Part shown: piece by piece, positions 40,214-52,619 of the stretch | Layout of the letters: every line of letters starts with the position of its first letter | Numbering within the stretch: the stretch's first letter is position 1 | NCBI GenBank assembly: GCA_965178125.1 | Contig: CBCXTV010000001.1 | Coordinates: forward strand, 296,975 to 360,974 | DNA length: 64,000 nt | Source of the DNA: Bilabrum cf. latius | Lineage: Eukaryota; Bigyra: Bicosoecida; Bigyra; Bicosoecida | Direction: 5' to 3' | Program-made: the position numbers and the translations under genes | Notes under the pieces: generated by a model | What the model saw: the letters and a program-made list of their open reading frames with translations, nothing else | The model's database searches: none | What the model was told of the DNA's origin: nothing

Positions 40214-42976
40214 GCTTTCCGGGCCTCCCATGTGACCGCTTTTTGCGTACCGAAACACTTTCCGAGGTCGACGCCCCGGCGGAGCACGCCGGCGCGGCGG
40301 CAAGCGTCGATGTTGCGGGCGGCCCAGCCATGAGGTACATGATCAAGTACGCGGAAAGCACGCAGAGCGTCGTCAATCCGTTCGTGAGCCGCGAGTTCCA
40401 AAAGGTCTTCGAGCACATCCGCCCGGAAAGCACGCAGAGCATCGTCAATCCGTTCGTGAGCCGCGAGTTCCAGAAGGTCTTCGAGCACATCCCCCCGGAA
40501 AGCACGCAGAGCATCGTCAATCCGTTCGTGAGCCGCGAATTCCAAAAGGTCTTCGAGCACATCCCCCGGATGATGTCGAGCATGCGGACGCCCTGCTCCG
40601 GATGATGTCGGCCATGCGGACGCTCTTCCCAGACCTTGCGCGGCAGCGGGACGAAAATGGAGCTCTCCCTGCACCGCAAGCACGCCGGAAACCTGGTGCA
40701 CTTCCACGTATGCATGACGGACTCCGAGAGGTCGCATCGTTGTCGCGTGGCGGAGGATTTCATTTGGGCCGGCAGCAGGCCGAATGTCGTGTACGGCTTT
40801 TAGGTACCGAACCCGAGCTCCCGGCAGCAGCGCAGGCGGCATGCTTGGGGCGGCACGTGGATCTTCGACGACGCCATTACGCTAAGCGATTGCGGGTCGA
40901 GGGTGCAGATCGGCGCGCCGCAGTCGAAGCTCTTGGCGATGGTCGTGCCCCGGAAGTCGGGCCAGGGCATTCTCCGAGTCTCTTTGCCGATGATGTCTGA
41001 GGAGAAACCGTCCGAGAGCATTGCTGTTTCCTTGGGAGACGGCCGCAATCTTCGTGGGCGTCAAGGCGCCGGTAATATGGGAAACGAGGGCGGCATGTTG
41101 GCGCGCGAGGTCGACGCCCCGGCGGAGCACGCCGGCGCGGCGGCAAGCGTCGATGTTGCGGGCGGCCCAGCCATGAGGCACATGATCAAGTACGCGGAAA
41201 GCACGCAGAGCGTTGTCAATCCGTTCGTGAGCCGCGAGTTCCAAAAGGTCTTCGAGCACATCCCCCCGGAAAGCACGCAGAGCGTCGTCAATCCGTTCGT
41301 GAGCCGCGAGTTCCAGAAGGTCTTCGAGCACATCCCCCCGGAAAGCACGCAGAGCATCGTCAATCCGTTCGTGAGCCGCGAGTTCCAAAAGGTCTTCGAG
41401 CACATCCCCCGGATGATGTCGAGCATGCGGACGCCCTGCTCCGGATGATGTCGGCCATGCGGACGCTCTTCCCAGACCTTGCGCGGCAGCGGGACGAAAA
41501 TGGAGCTCTCCCTGCACCGCAAGCACGCCGGAAACCTGGTGCACTTCCACGTATGCATGACGGACTCCGAGAGGTCGCATCGTTGTCGCGTGGCGGAGGA
41601 TTTCATTTGGGCCGGCAGCAGGCCGAATGTCGTGTACGACGTATGGTCAGACGCAGCCGCTTGGAAGGCGGGTGGCGGCGTGGCAGACGGGAAGGATGTC
41701 GGAACCTGGGGTTCATGGAAGACGCCTGCGAAGTCGTCATGGGGGGAGCCGTACGTGCCGTGGCAGGTCGCGCCGGAGCCGGCGGAGGAGGCGACATGGA
41801 CTTGCAACGCGTGCCAGGGCCTAAGCCCCGGTCAGAGTACTTCAAGAAGTGGAAGGACTGGATCCAACCAGTTTGCCGGGTGTGTTGCGACAAGTTCGAC
41901 AACGCGACGCCGTGGTGGGTGAGGTGCAAGAACTGCAAAAACGAGTATCCGGCGTACCGATTTCCCCAGAACCGCCGGAAGAAGGAGAACCTGCGCTATT
42001 TCTTCCCTGAGGACTGGTGCGCGAAGTGCCTGGTTGCGCGTGGCTGGAGTCTCCATGATGTCCGTTCCTCTGCGGGTGAAGCGAAGCGTTGGGTGCCAAA
42101 AGCTGGCGCGAATACCGGTGACGGCGACAACGACGCTCGTGCTCCCGCACGCGACGAGCCTCCTGCAGGAGGCGCCGCCTCCTGCAGCAACGCCGTGCGT
42201 CAGAGTCCTTCGCGTGACGAGGCCTTGGATGACATCAACCGGGCCATGGAGCTTCTCCGGAATGCGGAGAAATTCATCTCCGCGATGCCATCGTGCATGC
42301 AGTGTGCGGTGCAGGACCAGTTGATGCAGGGCATCGTCAAAGACCAGGCCCTCTTGGATATCTTCTCCGGCAAGATAACGGACTGGATCAAATACCATCC
42401 GGCCACTCTTGGGGCGATCCAATCCCATCGAAACGCATGGCTGTGGGCTGAGAACCACACGCCGACGGAATGGCTCATGGTTGTCGAGGATGATATCGAA
42501 CCTCGCGAAGCATGCGTGGATCGGCTACTCGTAGTTCTTCACGCCATCGCGAAAACCCCAAGGTGACGCAGATGGCCATGTTAGCGGGGTCAGAAGCACC
42601 GAGAATGGTCAGCCTCCAGCGCGGAAACTCCACCTCCATCCACAACTGCGAGCGCCTCTTGGACGTGCGGACCTATCCGGCGCACTGGGTAGACAACACA
42701 TTTGTGGTCCCCTACCACGTCGGCATGGGCCTAAAGTGGTATCTCATCAGCCCGGAGGGGAGGAAGGCGCTCCTGAAGATGCGGATCCCGAACCGAAGCT
42801 TCGAACGCTGCGTCTGGCGCCGCCTCTTCGACACGTTCCACGCCGGCGAAACCTCGAGTTTTGGCATCAAGATCGTGTCGCGGCCAGGCTGTACGACGGC
42901 GGCAAGAAGACGGAGAAGGAGGATGCTCACGGTATCGCCCTGATCATCTGCACGACTTCGTGGGGCTCCATGACGT
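40214..42976 (+). pseudogene. Mosaic of shredded gene fragments (unit 3)
   Basis: Copy of the 798-3560 patchwork, shifted by 39,416 bp. Fragment order and junctions are unchanged. Confidence 0.85.
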
Positions 42977-43026
42977 AACGGCGAGCGAGAACATTGACTG
43001 GTGGCGTGGCTGGAGGATCTCGGGAA

Positions 43027-43331
43027 CACACGGCGGGCGAGCCGTTTTTCAAAAGGAGCACGGGTCCTTCGGGACGCCATTTCACTTACGGCGGGCGAGC
43101 CGTTTTCCGAATGGTGCGGGGGTCCTACTGATGCACACGGCGATCGCTGGTTCACTCACGGCGGACACACGGCGGGCGAGCCGTTTTTCAAAAGGAGCAC
43201 GGGTCCTTCGGGACGCCATTTCACTTACGGCGGGCGAGCCGTTTTCCGAATGGTGCGGGGGTCCTACTGATGCACACGGCGATCGCTGGTTCACTCACGG
43301 CGGGCGAGCCGTTTTCCGAATGGTGCGGAGT
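43027..43331. repeat. 139-bp tandem repeat (unit 3)
   Basis: Copy of 3611-3915 with the same number of repeats. Confidence 0.9.
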
Positions 43332-43648
43332 CCTCCAGATGACCACGGTGATGGGTGGCAGCATGTCATAGGCGCGCCGTCGGAAGCTTCCCCTTCGAGT
43401 GCTGCCTAAAACTGAGAAACCTGGAGATCCTAGCATCGTATGGAGGCAAGAGGTAACACCTTGGGGTCCGTTCTCCGCTTCAATTCCTGTCCCAAATCCG
43501 ATTCCCATTTCGAAACCGAAAAAGGTGACCCGGAAAACGACGGTACTTATTTCTGAACCGTTTTCCGGACGCTTTCCGGGCCTCCCATGTGACCGCTTTT
43601 TGCGTACCGAAACACGTTCCGCGCGTGAGGAGCAGATGCGGGGATTTC

Positions 43649-44561
43649 GCCAAAAATGGCCGATCCGCACAAGGAATTTAAGTTGCGGCGACACAGCTCG
43701 GACCCCGGCTTTTTTTTGGCTGTTTCGGGGCCCCAAGAGGGCTCCCGGCCCCAAAAAGGGCAAAACGCGAGGTTGTGGTGGAAAAAATGGGCCCCAAGGA
43801 GCCCCCAAACGACGCAAAACGCCACGTTGTGGTGGATTTTAGAGCCCCTAAATCGCCCAAAAAAGACGCAAAACGCCACGTGGTGGTGGATTTTAGAGCC
43901 CCTAAATCGCCAAAAAAGACGCAAAACGCCACGTTGTAGTGGATTTTAGAGCCCCTAAATCGCCCAAAAAAGACGCAAAACGCCACGTTGTGGTGTTTTT
44001 TTTGAGCGTTTTCGGGGGGCTCGGAAGGGGACCCCCCCAGGATTTGGCCAAAAATGGCCGATCCACACAAGGACTTTAAGTTGCGGCGACACAGTTCGGG
44101 CCCCGGTTTGTTTTTGCGGTTTGGGGGCCCCGAGAGGGCTCCCGGCCCCAAAAAGGGCAAAACGCGAGGTTGTGGTGGAAAAAATGGGCCCCAGGCAGCC
44201 CCCAAACGACGCAAAACGCCACGTTGTGGTGGATTTTAGAGCCCCTAAATCGCCCAAAAAAGACGCAAAACGCCACGTTGTGGTGGATTTTAGAGCCCCT
44301 AAATCGCCCCAAAGAGACGCAAAACGCCACGTTGTAGTGGATTTTAGAGCCCCTAAACCGCCCTAAAAAGACGCAAAACGCCACGTTGTGGTGTTTTTTT
44401 TTTGAGCGTTTTGGGGGGGCCCGGAAGGGGACCCCCCCAGATTTGGCCCAAAATGGCCGATCCACACAAGGAATTTAAGTTGCGGCGACACAGTTCGGGC
44501 CCCGGGGTTTGTTTTGCTGTTTGGGGGCCCCAAGAGGGCTCCCGGGAGGCCCTAGAGTGGC
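43649..44561. repeat. Nested satellite (unit 3)
   Basis: Full-length copy of 4233-5145, not contracted. One base differs in the R167 copy just upstream (near 43514). Confidence 0.9.
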
Positions 44562-47534
44562 CCTTCTCCGCTTCAATTCCTGTCCCAAATCCGATTCCCA
44601 TTTCGAGACCGAAAAAGGTGACCCGGAAAACGACGGTACTCTCCGTCACTCCATCTGGCGGCGAAAATTGCCTCAGTTTCCGGTCCCCGATTCCGGGCCC
44701 AAGGACCCCCGAAATTCCCGATTCCGCGCAGTGCCGAAAGCTCGACATAAACCACAAACACGACACACAACACAACACGATAGCGCCTCCCCACGCGCGG
44801 GATTGGGTCCTTCCGCTCGCTGCATGTGAGCTGCAGTGTGTTCTTGCCGGGAATGTCACTGGAAGTCGCGCTGCAGTCTGCTCAGGGCGCCTTATGACCA
44901 TGAAGGCGTCTCAGCACCCGCGACGGCAAGAGGGGGCACGCACGACGTTGCGAAGCACCCGCCCTGGGTGAAGAAACTGCGTATCCACAGGAGTCACGTT
45001 CAGTTGCGCGAGAATTGGAAAGGCGGGGTAACTGGTGCAGAGGAGCTTGTTCGCAGCGCGGCTTCCACCAGCGCCGCTGACGATAAGATGCATCGGTCTC
45101 GGTACATGAGTCGGCACGGTGTTGCGTGATTGACTTCACGATGCGGGAGTGTGCAGCCTTCCGCAGCGGGAGAATTGTATCTCCCCACGACCGCCGAAAA
45201 AAAAAAAGGCTATGCTGGACTCGTTCCAGGGAAGGCTATGCGATGAGTATCTCTAGGCGCTTTCCGGAAGACCCACCCACTACACGCTGGTCAGCCCTCC
45301 CAAGCGGGAGTGAACCGCGGAGCCGCGGGCCCGTGAGCGCTGCTGCTACGATCATTTCTGCCCGTTTGACTCTCGCCCACTCTTGCCGTGACCAAAGACG
45401 CGCAGATCCTTATGACGCATGACACCTCGTCGAGGTGTCGAGACTGCCTCACATTCCCGTTACGGAGACCCACAGCACTGCGACAACGAAATCGGTCACG
45501 AAGAGAGCAAGAGGCCGCGCACCTGAGCATCACAAAAACCCCGAGAGACATAAACAACACCGTACCGTGAAGTCCCTGCGACGAGGGGATGCTAAGCGGC
45601 TCCCACGGCGGCTCCTCTGCGGGAGAAGCTGCCGCAGACCTCGAGATGGGATGCACATGATTGCGAAGATTGCGGAACTCGTCCGAAGCCGGTCGCACGA
45701 GGGTCACAGCGAATGGAGGCATATCTTTGAAATAGAGTCTGCGTGCAAAGCAGCATTCCAAACGATCGTCCGCATTCTTCCGAGCAAATCCTTGGGAGCA
45801 CACATCCTGCGGACGACATCTCTTTTCTATCCACCCCAGCGTACTCCCCGCGCACACTTCTCGCGAATGATTGAGAATTCTGTGCGGCACATGTAATATC
45901 AGGCTACCATGATACGCGGAATGGCGTGCTATTGCTCGCACGTTCGTGCGCCCCCTTCCGAATGCGCTTACCACATCACTATGTTCGTCGGCAACCGTAT
46001 ACACCGTAGGGGTCTTCCCTCCGACACCAAGCGTACACGACTGGCCGTAATAGCGCAGCGTAGATGTTTCGGACGTCGCCCAGGACAAGTGTCGACGCCC
46101 GGTTCGTCACGATCACTACGTGTGCACTTCACTCACCGCCCTCCAGCCGCTAGACTTCTTTTGGAACGCGACATCCTACGACGCGCTATGACACGTAGCC
46201 GTAAACCGCAGACGGCCTCGCGTTCACTGCTTGCAGCGCAAGTGCGTGAACAAGAACCGCCCGCGTGGCACACCTTCGCAGGCGCGGAAGACAAAAAGTT
46301 CCTTCTAAGCTTGTATTCGGGTCCGAAAGCCAAATTCCACTTCGGGGTCGAGAAGGGCGACCCGGGAAATCACCGTACGCTCTGTGAATCCATTTCCCGG
46401 GGAAAGTCCCCGAGTTCCCGCTACCCGGTCCCAGGCCCAGCGACCCAGGAAAGTTCCCGTCCCCCCGCATGCGGAAACCTCCCACGAAGCACGCCCACCT
46501 CACGCTTCACACGCAAAAGTCCAGGAGTCAAATCCATTCCGGACCCAGCAGTTCACCCCCCGTGACGATTGGGAAAGGCTCTTGCACACACCTTCTCGTC
46601 CGAGCAGTCTATGGAGCACACGCCTGTCTTCGTTGCCTTTTCCGGCCAAAAATGCAGGGAGTTCGAAGGGGAAGTAGCAAACGCGGAAGACCGCTTTCGA
46701 AACGCAGGTGCTCAGGGAAAAACAACCAGAGCGTCCCTGATCCTCGGCAGAGCCGTCCAGGAGGGACGGGCACGGACGGGCATCGCAGATCTTGCAGCGC
46801 CACCATTCGCCGGGATGGGCGACCGGACGAGGGCGACCACAAGTACGTAGCGTGCGACGTCCGTCAGTCGCCATGTTGCGCTCATTCGCTTTCGCGGCAC
46901 GACTTCCAGGGCCGGCCTTACTCACTCCTCGGAGTCCGCGTGTGGATTCTCCCCTGCGCACGATCTGCCGCTCTAGATGCTACACAAAGATCCCGCTCGG
47001 ATGACCCCCTCTGTGCATTCTGCAAGATTTTACGCGCCTCCATTCAATGCGCGAAGCATGCACCGCAGCAGTCTGAGTCCGGTGACCACCTTCAATAGCG
47101 TGGGACAAATTCCGTCCGCGATGTGCATTCGGGCATGCTCCCCTTTCCGAGTCTCTGTGACCCGTAGTGCGTCCGCGGCCAACGACTCAGGACTCCACGA
47201 TGGTACGCACGAGTTGCATTCCTTGCACGAAGCGTGCGGAGAGAAAGCGATGCTCAGACATCGAGGCGCTTGGAGGGTCTGCACACGACATGCTTCGAGA
47301 GGCCATGCAAACATGCGAAACCAGAACTGAGGTTCCTCATCGTTCCTGCTGTCGAGCGCTCAATTGGGGCATCGGATCAGGACGAAGCTCGCGAAGAGAG
47401 GGCGCGGGTGTCCCCATCCAAAAATCCGCCGCCTTCAAGGCTCATGTTCCCGGATCCTGCATTCGCGAGTTTCGGGAGCAGAAGTGCAAGATCGCCGCTG
47501 GACACACAGCGCATGCCATTTCCCGTCTCTGGAG

Positions 47535-50096
47535 ATGTCGGGCTTCCAGGCGCAATTCGGACACCATCGCCAGGACCTCGGGAAGATGACATGTCTGCTG
47601 ATCTGCAGGGAAGAGTCCCGCTTCGAGGAGTGGCGACAAAAAAAAGGGGCGCGAGAACTCCACGAGCACATGGGAGCGGTCCTTCGGCTCCCCAATCCAG
47701 TGTTTCCGCAGACCGACAGGGACCCAGATGGACGCGACATCGTCAAAGACCAGGCCCTCTTGGATATCTTCTCCGGCAAGATAACGGACTGGAGCAAATA
47801 CAATCCGGCCACTGTTGGGGCGATCCAATCCCATCGAAACGCATGGCTGTGGGCTGAGAACCACACGCCGACGGAATGGCTCATGGTTGTCGAAGATGAT
47901 ATCGAACCTCGCGAAGCATGCGTGGATCGGCTACTCGTAGTTCTTCACGCCATCGCGAAAAACCCCAAGGTGACGCAGATGGCCATGTTAGCGGGGTCAG
48001 AAGCACCGAGAATGGTCACCCTCCAGCGCGAAAACTCCACCTCCATCCACAATTGCGAGCGCCTCTTGGACGTGCGGACCTATCCGGCGCACTGGGTAGA
48101 CAACACATTTGTGGTCCCCTACCACGTCGGCATGGGCCTAAAGTGGTATCTCATCAGCCCGGAGGGGAGGAAGGCGCTCCTGAAGATGCGGATCCCGAAC
48201 CGAAGCTTCGAACGCTGCGTCTGGCGCCGCCTCTTCGACACGTTCCAAGGGCCGGTATGGAAGTGGGGAGATTGCCTCCGCATGACATCTGTGCTGGCAG
48301 CCAGCCCGGTCCTCGCATCGACTCCCGAGAGCATGGACACGGAGTGGGGGGGCTCGGGACGACGAAGTGCGGATGCAGGGCACAGTATGAAACCGTACAT
48401 AATGATCGACCCGAGTGACGACTGGACTCTTGGCGAGCGATTAAACACATTGTCCGTCGTGATGTCCGTGTGCGCGGCCCTGAGTTGGGGGGTTGTCCTC
48501 GTCTGGGAAAAAACAGAGCGCGTGCCCATCTCCTACGAAGACTTGTGCGGTGTTCACGAGCACGCCGGCGAAACCAACACGTTCGTCCACCTCCTCCAGG
48601 ACAAACGCGGCGGGTCGTATTCGTACTTCCTGAGGTACGGAGACATCCGCATCCACGTGGTGCAGCCGATGATGTGCATCCCCACCCTCGACAGAATGCT
48701 CGACATGGTAGCCATGAAGAGGCCCAAGATGAACACCCTGCCTCCCTTGAAATGGCAGACCGCTCGATGGATCCAAGTCAAGCAGAAGTGGATCGATAAA
48801 CTCCACACGGAGATGCCGGGGGCCGAGCTGCCCTCATGGCTGGAGTGGCCACCCTCAACCCACGCGCTTGTCCTCTGCGACGACAGGGACTTGGCGGCGC
48901 ATTGCCTCGAGGGGAGATGCCAAGAGGAGCAGCAGGAGTGGATGAACGGCGGGAAGGACAACAGCATCCAGTACTACATCCTTGAGGCAAAGCAGGCGCT
49001 GCAGAACGAGTTGGAAGACATCCTAAAGGGGGACAGCAGCTCGCGCCTCGTCGTGATCCGCATGACAACCAAACCGCTGGGACAGGTCTGGGTGGACATG
49101 ATGAAGCACCTCACGAAGCAGTTCAGGGAGCGCATCATAACGCCAACGTTCCTCCTCCCGAAAATGATCCCCAAAAGGAGGCACGACGAGAAGAACCCGA
49201 GTGATGATTGGATTACTTGGGGAGCATCCTTGGCGAAAACCGTGGGCCTCCTCACGCTCATACCTCCGATGCAAGTGCACTATCCCATCATGAGCTGGAC
49301 CGTGGCCTGGAACCACTTCATGTTTAAGGGCAGGACTGCCACGGACACCGTGATCCCAGACGTCATCCGAACTCTGTACGCTCCGCACAAGAGCAACAGG
49401 AAGCAGCTCCTCAAGAACGGCCCGCTGTGCCAGACGAGGCGCGCCGTGCTGGACTCGCCCGCACTGCGGGACATTGCGAACAACTACTCAAGGGCCAAGG
49501 ACAAGACCTATAACCTCTTGAGTTATTCCAAATGGTTTGCCGAGGAAGCCATGTGGCACATGATCAAGTACGCGGAAAGCACGCAGTGCATCGTCGACCC
49601 GTTCGTGAGCCGCCAGTGCCAAAAGGTCTTCGAGCACATCCCCTCGGACGACATCGGCCATGCGGACGCCCGGCTCCGGTACAACCTTCAGGATGCCGAC
49701 GACCGAGGTTACCGCTTCAACGCGGGGCATCTCTACACCGCGGTGCAGGGCATCAAAACGGTGAACATCGCATACAACAAGTGGCTCACCGAGCAGGCAC
49801 AGAGTCATTCCGAATGGAGCTGGGGCAAAACGTTCATCAAGCTTGTGATCAACCAGTGGCGGCAGCAGCAGGGCAGTGAGCCGTATGACGTGGACGAGGA
49901 GGAGTACGTGAGCCTTCCGCGGACCTTCCACGGGAATTCGTTGAAGCTCGCGAGGAGCGTAAGCCACAAGGACACGAGATCCTGCTCCAGATCGTCCTCA
50001 TCCTATTCCAGGTCGCCCTCCACCAACAGGACTGAGGCACAGCCTTCGAAGAGAGCGCGCCTGACCCCGGCACCCGGCGTAAAGCACGAGCCCTGA
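47535..50096 (+). CDS. GT25-like glycosyltransferase with long extension (unit 3)
   Basis: Identical in protein to 21713-24274. The alternative ATG is at 47586. Confidence 0.65.
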   Translation: MSGFQAQFGHHRQDLGKMTCLLICREESRFEEWRQKKGARELHEHMGAVLRLPNPVFPQTDRDPDGRDIVKDQALLDIFSGKITDWSKYNPATVGAIQSHRNAWLWAENHTPTEWLMVVEDDIEPREACVDRLLVVLHAIAKNPKVTQMAMLAGSEAPRMVTLQRENSTSIHNCERLLDVRTYPAHWVDNTFVVPYHVGMGLKWYLISPEGRKALLKMRIPNRSFERCVWRRLFDTFQGPVWKWGDCLRMTSVLAASPVLASTPESMDTEWGGSGRRSADAGHSMKPYIMIDPSDDWTLGERLNTLSVVMSVCAALSWGVVLVWEKTERVPISYEDLCGVHEHAGETNTFVHLLQDKRGGSYSYFLRYGDIRIHVVQPMMCIPTLDRMLDMVAMKRPKMNTLPPLKWQTARWIQVKQKWIDKLHTEMPGAELPSWLEWPPSTHALVLCDDRDLAAHCLEGRCQEEQQEWMNGGKDNSIQYYILEAKQALQNELEDILKGDSSSRLVVIRMTTKPLGQVWVDMMKHLTKQFRERIITPTFLLPKMIPKRRHDEKNPSDDWITWGASLAKTVGLLTLIPPMQVHYPIMSWTVAWNHFMFKGRTATDTVIPDVIRTLYAPHKSNRKQLLKNGPLCQTRRAVLDSPALRDIANNYSRAKDKTYNLLSYSKWFAEEAMWHMIKYAESTQCIVDPFVSRQCQKVFEHIPSDDIGHADARLRYNLQDADDRGYRFNAGHLYTAVQGIKTVNIAYNKWLTEQAQSHSEWSWGKTFIKLVINQWRQQQGSEPYDVDEEEYVSLPRTFHGNSLKLARSVSHKDTRSCSRSSSSYSRSPSTNRTEAQPSKRARLTPAPGVKHEP

Positions 50097-50970
50097 CGAC
50101 GAAATGCCGCGGAACAGCGCGTTGCGAGGAGACAAAGCTCCGCAGGCAACAGCAGAAGGCCGCCGAGCGCCGGAGTTGGAGGGTCACATAGTTCCATCGG
50201 TCCCATTCTCTCCGGAAGTCGCATAGCACGTGGAGATCCGCATGCTCTCGGTGCATGAACGCTGGCAGCACGCAGTGCCAAAGTCGCAAAGCGCTTCAGA
50301 GTCACAAGTCCAGAAGTTCTTCTGCCAATGTGTGTCCTCTTCCCGCTCATGTGTGCATCCTCGGAGGAAGTCTGGAGATGACAGGACCCAGCACGCACCA
50401 CATCAGAAGTCCTTTTTTAAAGCGGCATCGTCAGACAAAAATCTGGAACGCCCTTCCGCAAAAAAGAGTGCTGCCCACAGAAAAAAGGGAAACACCTGAG
50501 GCCCCAGAAGCCAAAGGGAGGACCGCGAAGGACGCAGTTTCGAGGTCACACTTTCCGGGACCAGTTTTGAGCCCAAAAAGGGGTACACAAGAGGAAAACA
50601 CGATGCGGGAGGCTTGAAATTGTCACCGAAAACGGGCCCAAAATTGGGACCCCTTTTTCGCAAATTTCGCAGCATCCAGACGACCCAGAAAGGCTTTCCC
50701 AGGCGCCGCCTCGAAGCTCACCTTCTCGCATGCAACCATGACGCAGCCCCACCTCCTCATGCAGACGCGTCTGAGAGACCCCGCAGTGGAACTTCTCCCA
50801 TTCTGCGCAGGAAGCACTTCAGTCTACAAGGACCCGCGCACTTCTTACCGCACCACCTCCATGTGAAAGCACTTCTCGCGGAGTTTTTTTCGGGCCCAGG
50901 AATACAGCAACTGCCAGAAGCTTCGCACAGAAAAGCAGCCCACTCAGGAAGCAAACTCACTGCACACCCC

Positions 50971-51441
50971 ATGGCGAGCGACGCAGAACCGGAGGACGCA
51001 ATGCGGCTCGACTCCCCTAGAGATGCGGATGCAGCGGCGCCACCCGAAGCGACGGAGGCAGGATCACAGAAACCAGATCATGCGCAGCAGTTCTTCGAGG
51101 AGCCCTGCCCGAAAGACGGACACATGGAAGCGCTAGAGAAGACCGCCAAGACGGACGAACCTGGCGACACACCCTTGTTCGTCGACAAGTGGACGGCAGC
51201 GATCACACGCCTTACCGAGGAGCGCAAGGCTCTCAAGCTCGAGCAGCGGGCTAAAACGAAGGCCATCCGCAAAACCATCCGGCAGAAAAGGCGCACCATG
51301 AAGAACGCCAAAAAACTCACAGACGACGAGCTCGCCCAAATCGTGCTAGACAGGAAGATCTTGCAGTTGGTGCAAAAAGAAGAGATCGCAGCACGCAGCT
51401 CCGCCAACTCCTCAACGAGCCAGGCGAAGTCGACCTTGTGA
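50971..51441 (+). CDS. Small acidic/Lys-rich protein (unit 3)
   Basis: Identical in protein to 25149-25619. Confidence 0.5.
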   Translation: MASDAEPEDAMRLDSPRDADAAAPPEATEAGSQKPDHAQQFFEEPCPKDGHMEALEKTAKTDEPGDTPLFVDKWTAAITRLTEERKALKLEQRAKTKAIRKTIRQKRRTMKNAKKLTDDELAQIVLDRKILQLVQKEEIAARSSANSSTSQAKSTL

Positions 51442-51804
51442 GAAGCGCTTCCCGTGTTCAGAGAACCGAGGATTACAGATAGACCCCGCGTCACAGAAGC
51501 CATCGCAAGAGGGCAGAGCGTCAAGTACAGCGCAGTCTTGACGGACACAGATAGCCCGAGCAGCACAAAGCAGCGGATGCGGCTGCCCAGCGGAGTCGCG
51601 CACTCGGACAGCATACACGGGACGTGCTGGCAGAAATCACTCAGTCCGCGAGCACCGTCGTCAAGAGCACGGGAGGGGCAGACTCGACATGCACAACTTT
51701 GAAAAACGGGAGGGGCACGAAAGGAAGACAAATTTGGCATTAATCCTTGATTACCCCCGCCCCCCCCCGTAGAATCAGAGCGAGGAGATATGCTCGGAAG
51801 GTCC

Positions 51805-52110
51805 GGGGGGCAGTCGCAGAAAAGTGCACGCGAAAATAAGAGGAAAGGAGACCCCCCAAACCCACGTAGTGCGATCCTGGGTGGTACCCTCTAAGGTACT
51901 AAGAATCCTTCCCCCGAAAATCGCACTACATCGGTCCCTGGCGTCGGGGAAAGCGGAAAAAAGGGGAGCACTACCGTGAAACAATCCTGCATTTTACAGG
52001 AAAATCGGAGCACTACGTGTCAAAAACTGGGGGTTTTTGAGGTTTTTTTTCCAGAAAAACGGCATTTTTTTATGTAAAAACCGCGCGAAACGAGCACTAC
52101 CGAGCACTAC
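51805..52110. promoter_or_regulatory. Nested inverted repeat plus GCACTAC repeats upstream of Rep (unit 3)
   Basis: As in unit 2: arms at 51866-51875 and 51920-51929, GCACTAC at 51923, 51968 and 52010. There are two further copies (52094 and 52104) because the adjoining 209-bp segment differs from unit 2. Confidence 0.55.
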
Positions 52111-52276
52111 ATCGCCTCCTCCAGTCGTGTTTCGCATTTTTTTCGCTGGCCGAAAATGTCTCCGAAGGCGCTGCCTCGAGGGGGGGTTCCGATGGCTGAT
52201 TTTGGGCGTTCTGTTGTCGATTTCGCGTGCATTTCAGGTTGTCGGCGAGGCCTTTTTGGCGTATGTCGCAGGTTCG
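52068..52276. other. 209-bp unit-specific segment (unit 3)
   Basis: Replaces 26243-26451 at exactly the same length with unrelated sequence. It contains two extra GCACTAC motifs near its left end. Confidence 0.85.
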
Positions 52277-52619
52277 GATGCCCTCGAACGTCGTGTCTCA
52301 TGTGGTATTCGCCGGTTTCTATGTTCGAGAAGGCGGTCGGTCGGTCATCCTCTCTGGCAGGCTCCGAAGTGCGTTTGTGATCGTGCTAATTGCAACGCCA
52401 TGCTTTCCTTCGTTGGCTTCGAGAATCCTTCCCTCGGAAGCGGTACTACCTCGCCCAGGGCGGCACGAGCTGCAGACTCAGCTGCCTCGGTGCTCATGTG
52501 TGTCCCGTGTCAGCAGTTTCGGTGTTACGAACAGCAAGGATTCTGGGCATTGCGTGTCGGAGGCAAGTGTTCTATCTTGAGGCATTCCGCGATTCGTCGA
52601 AGGATTATTTGCGCAAATA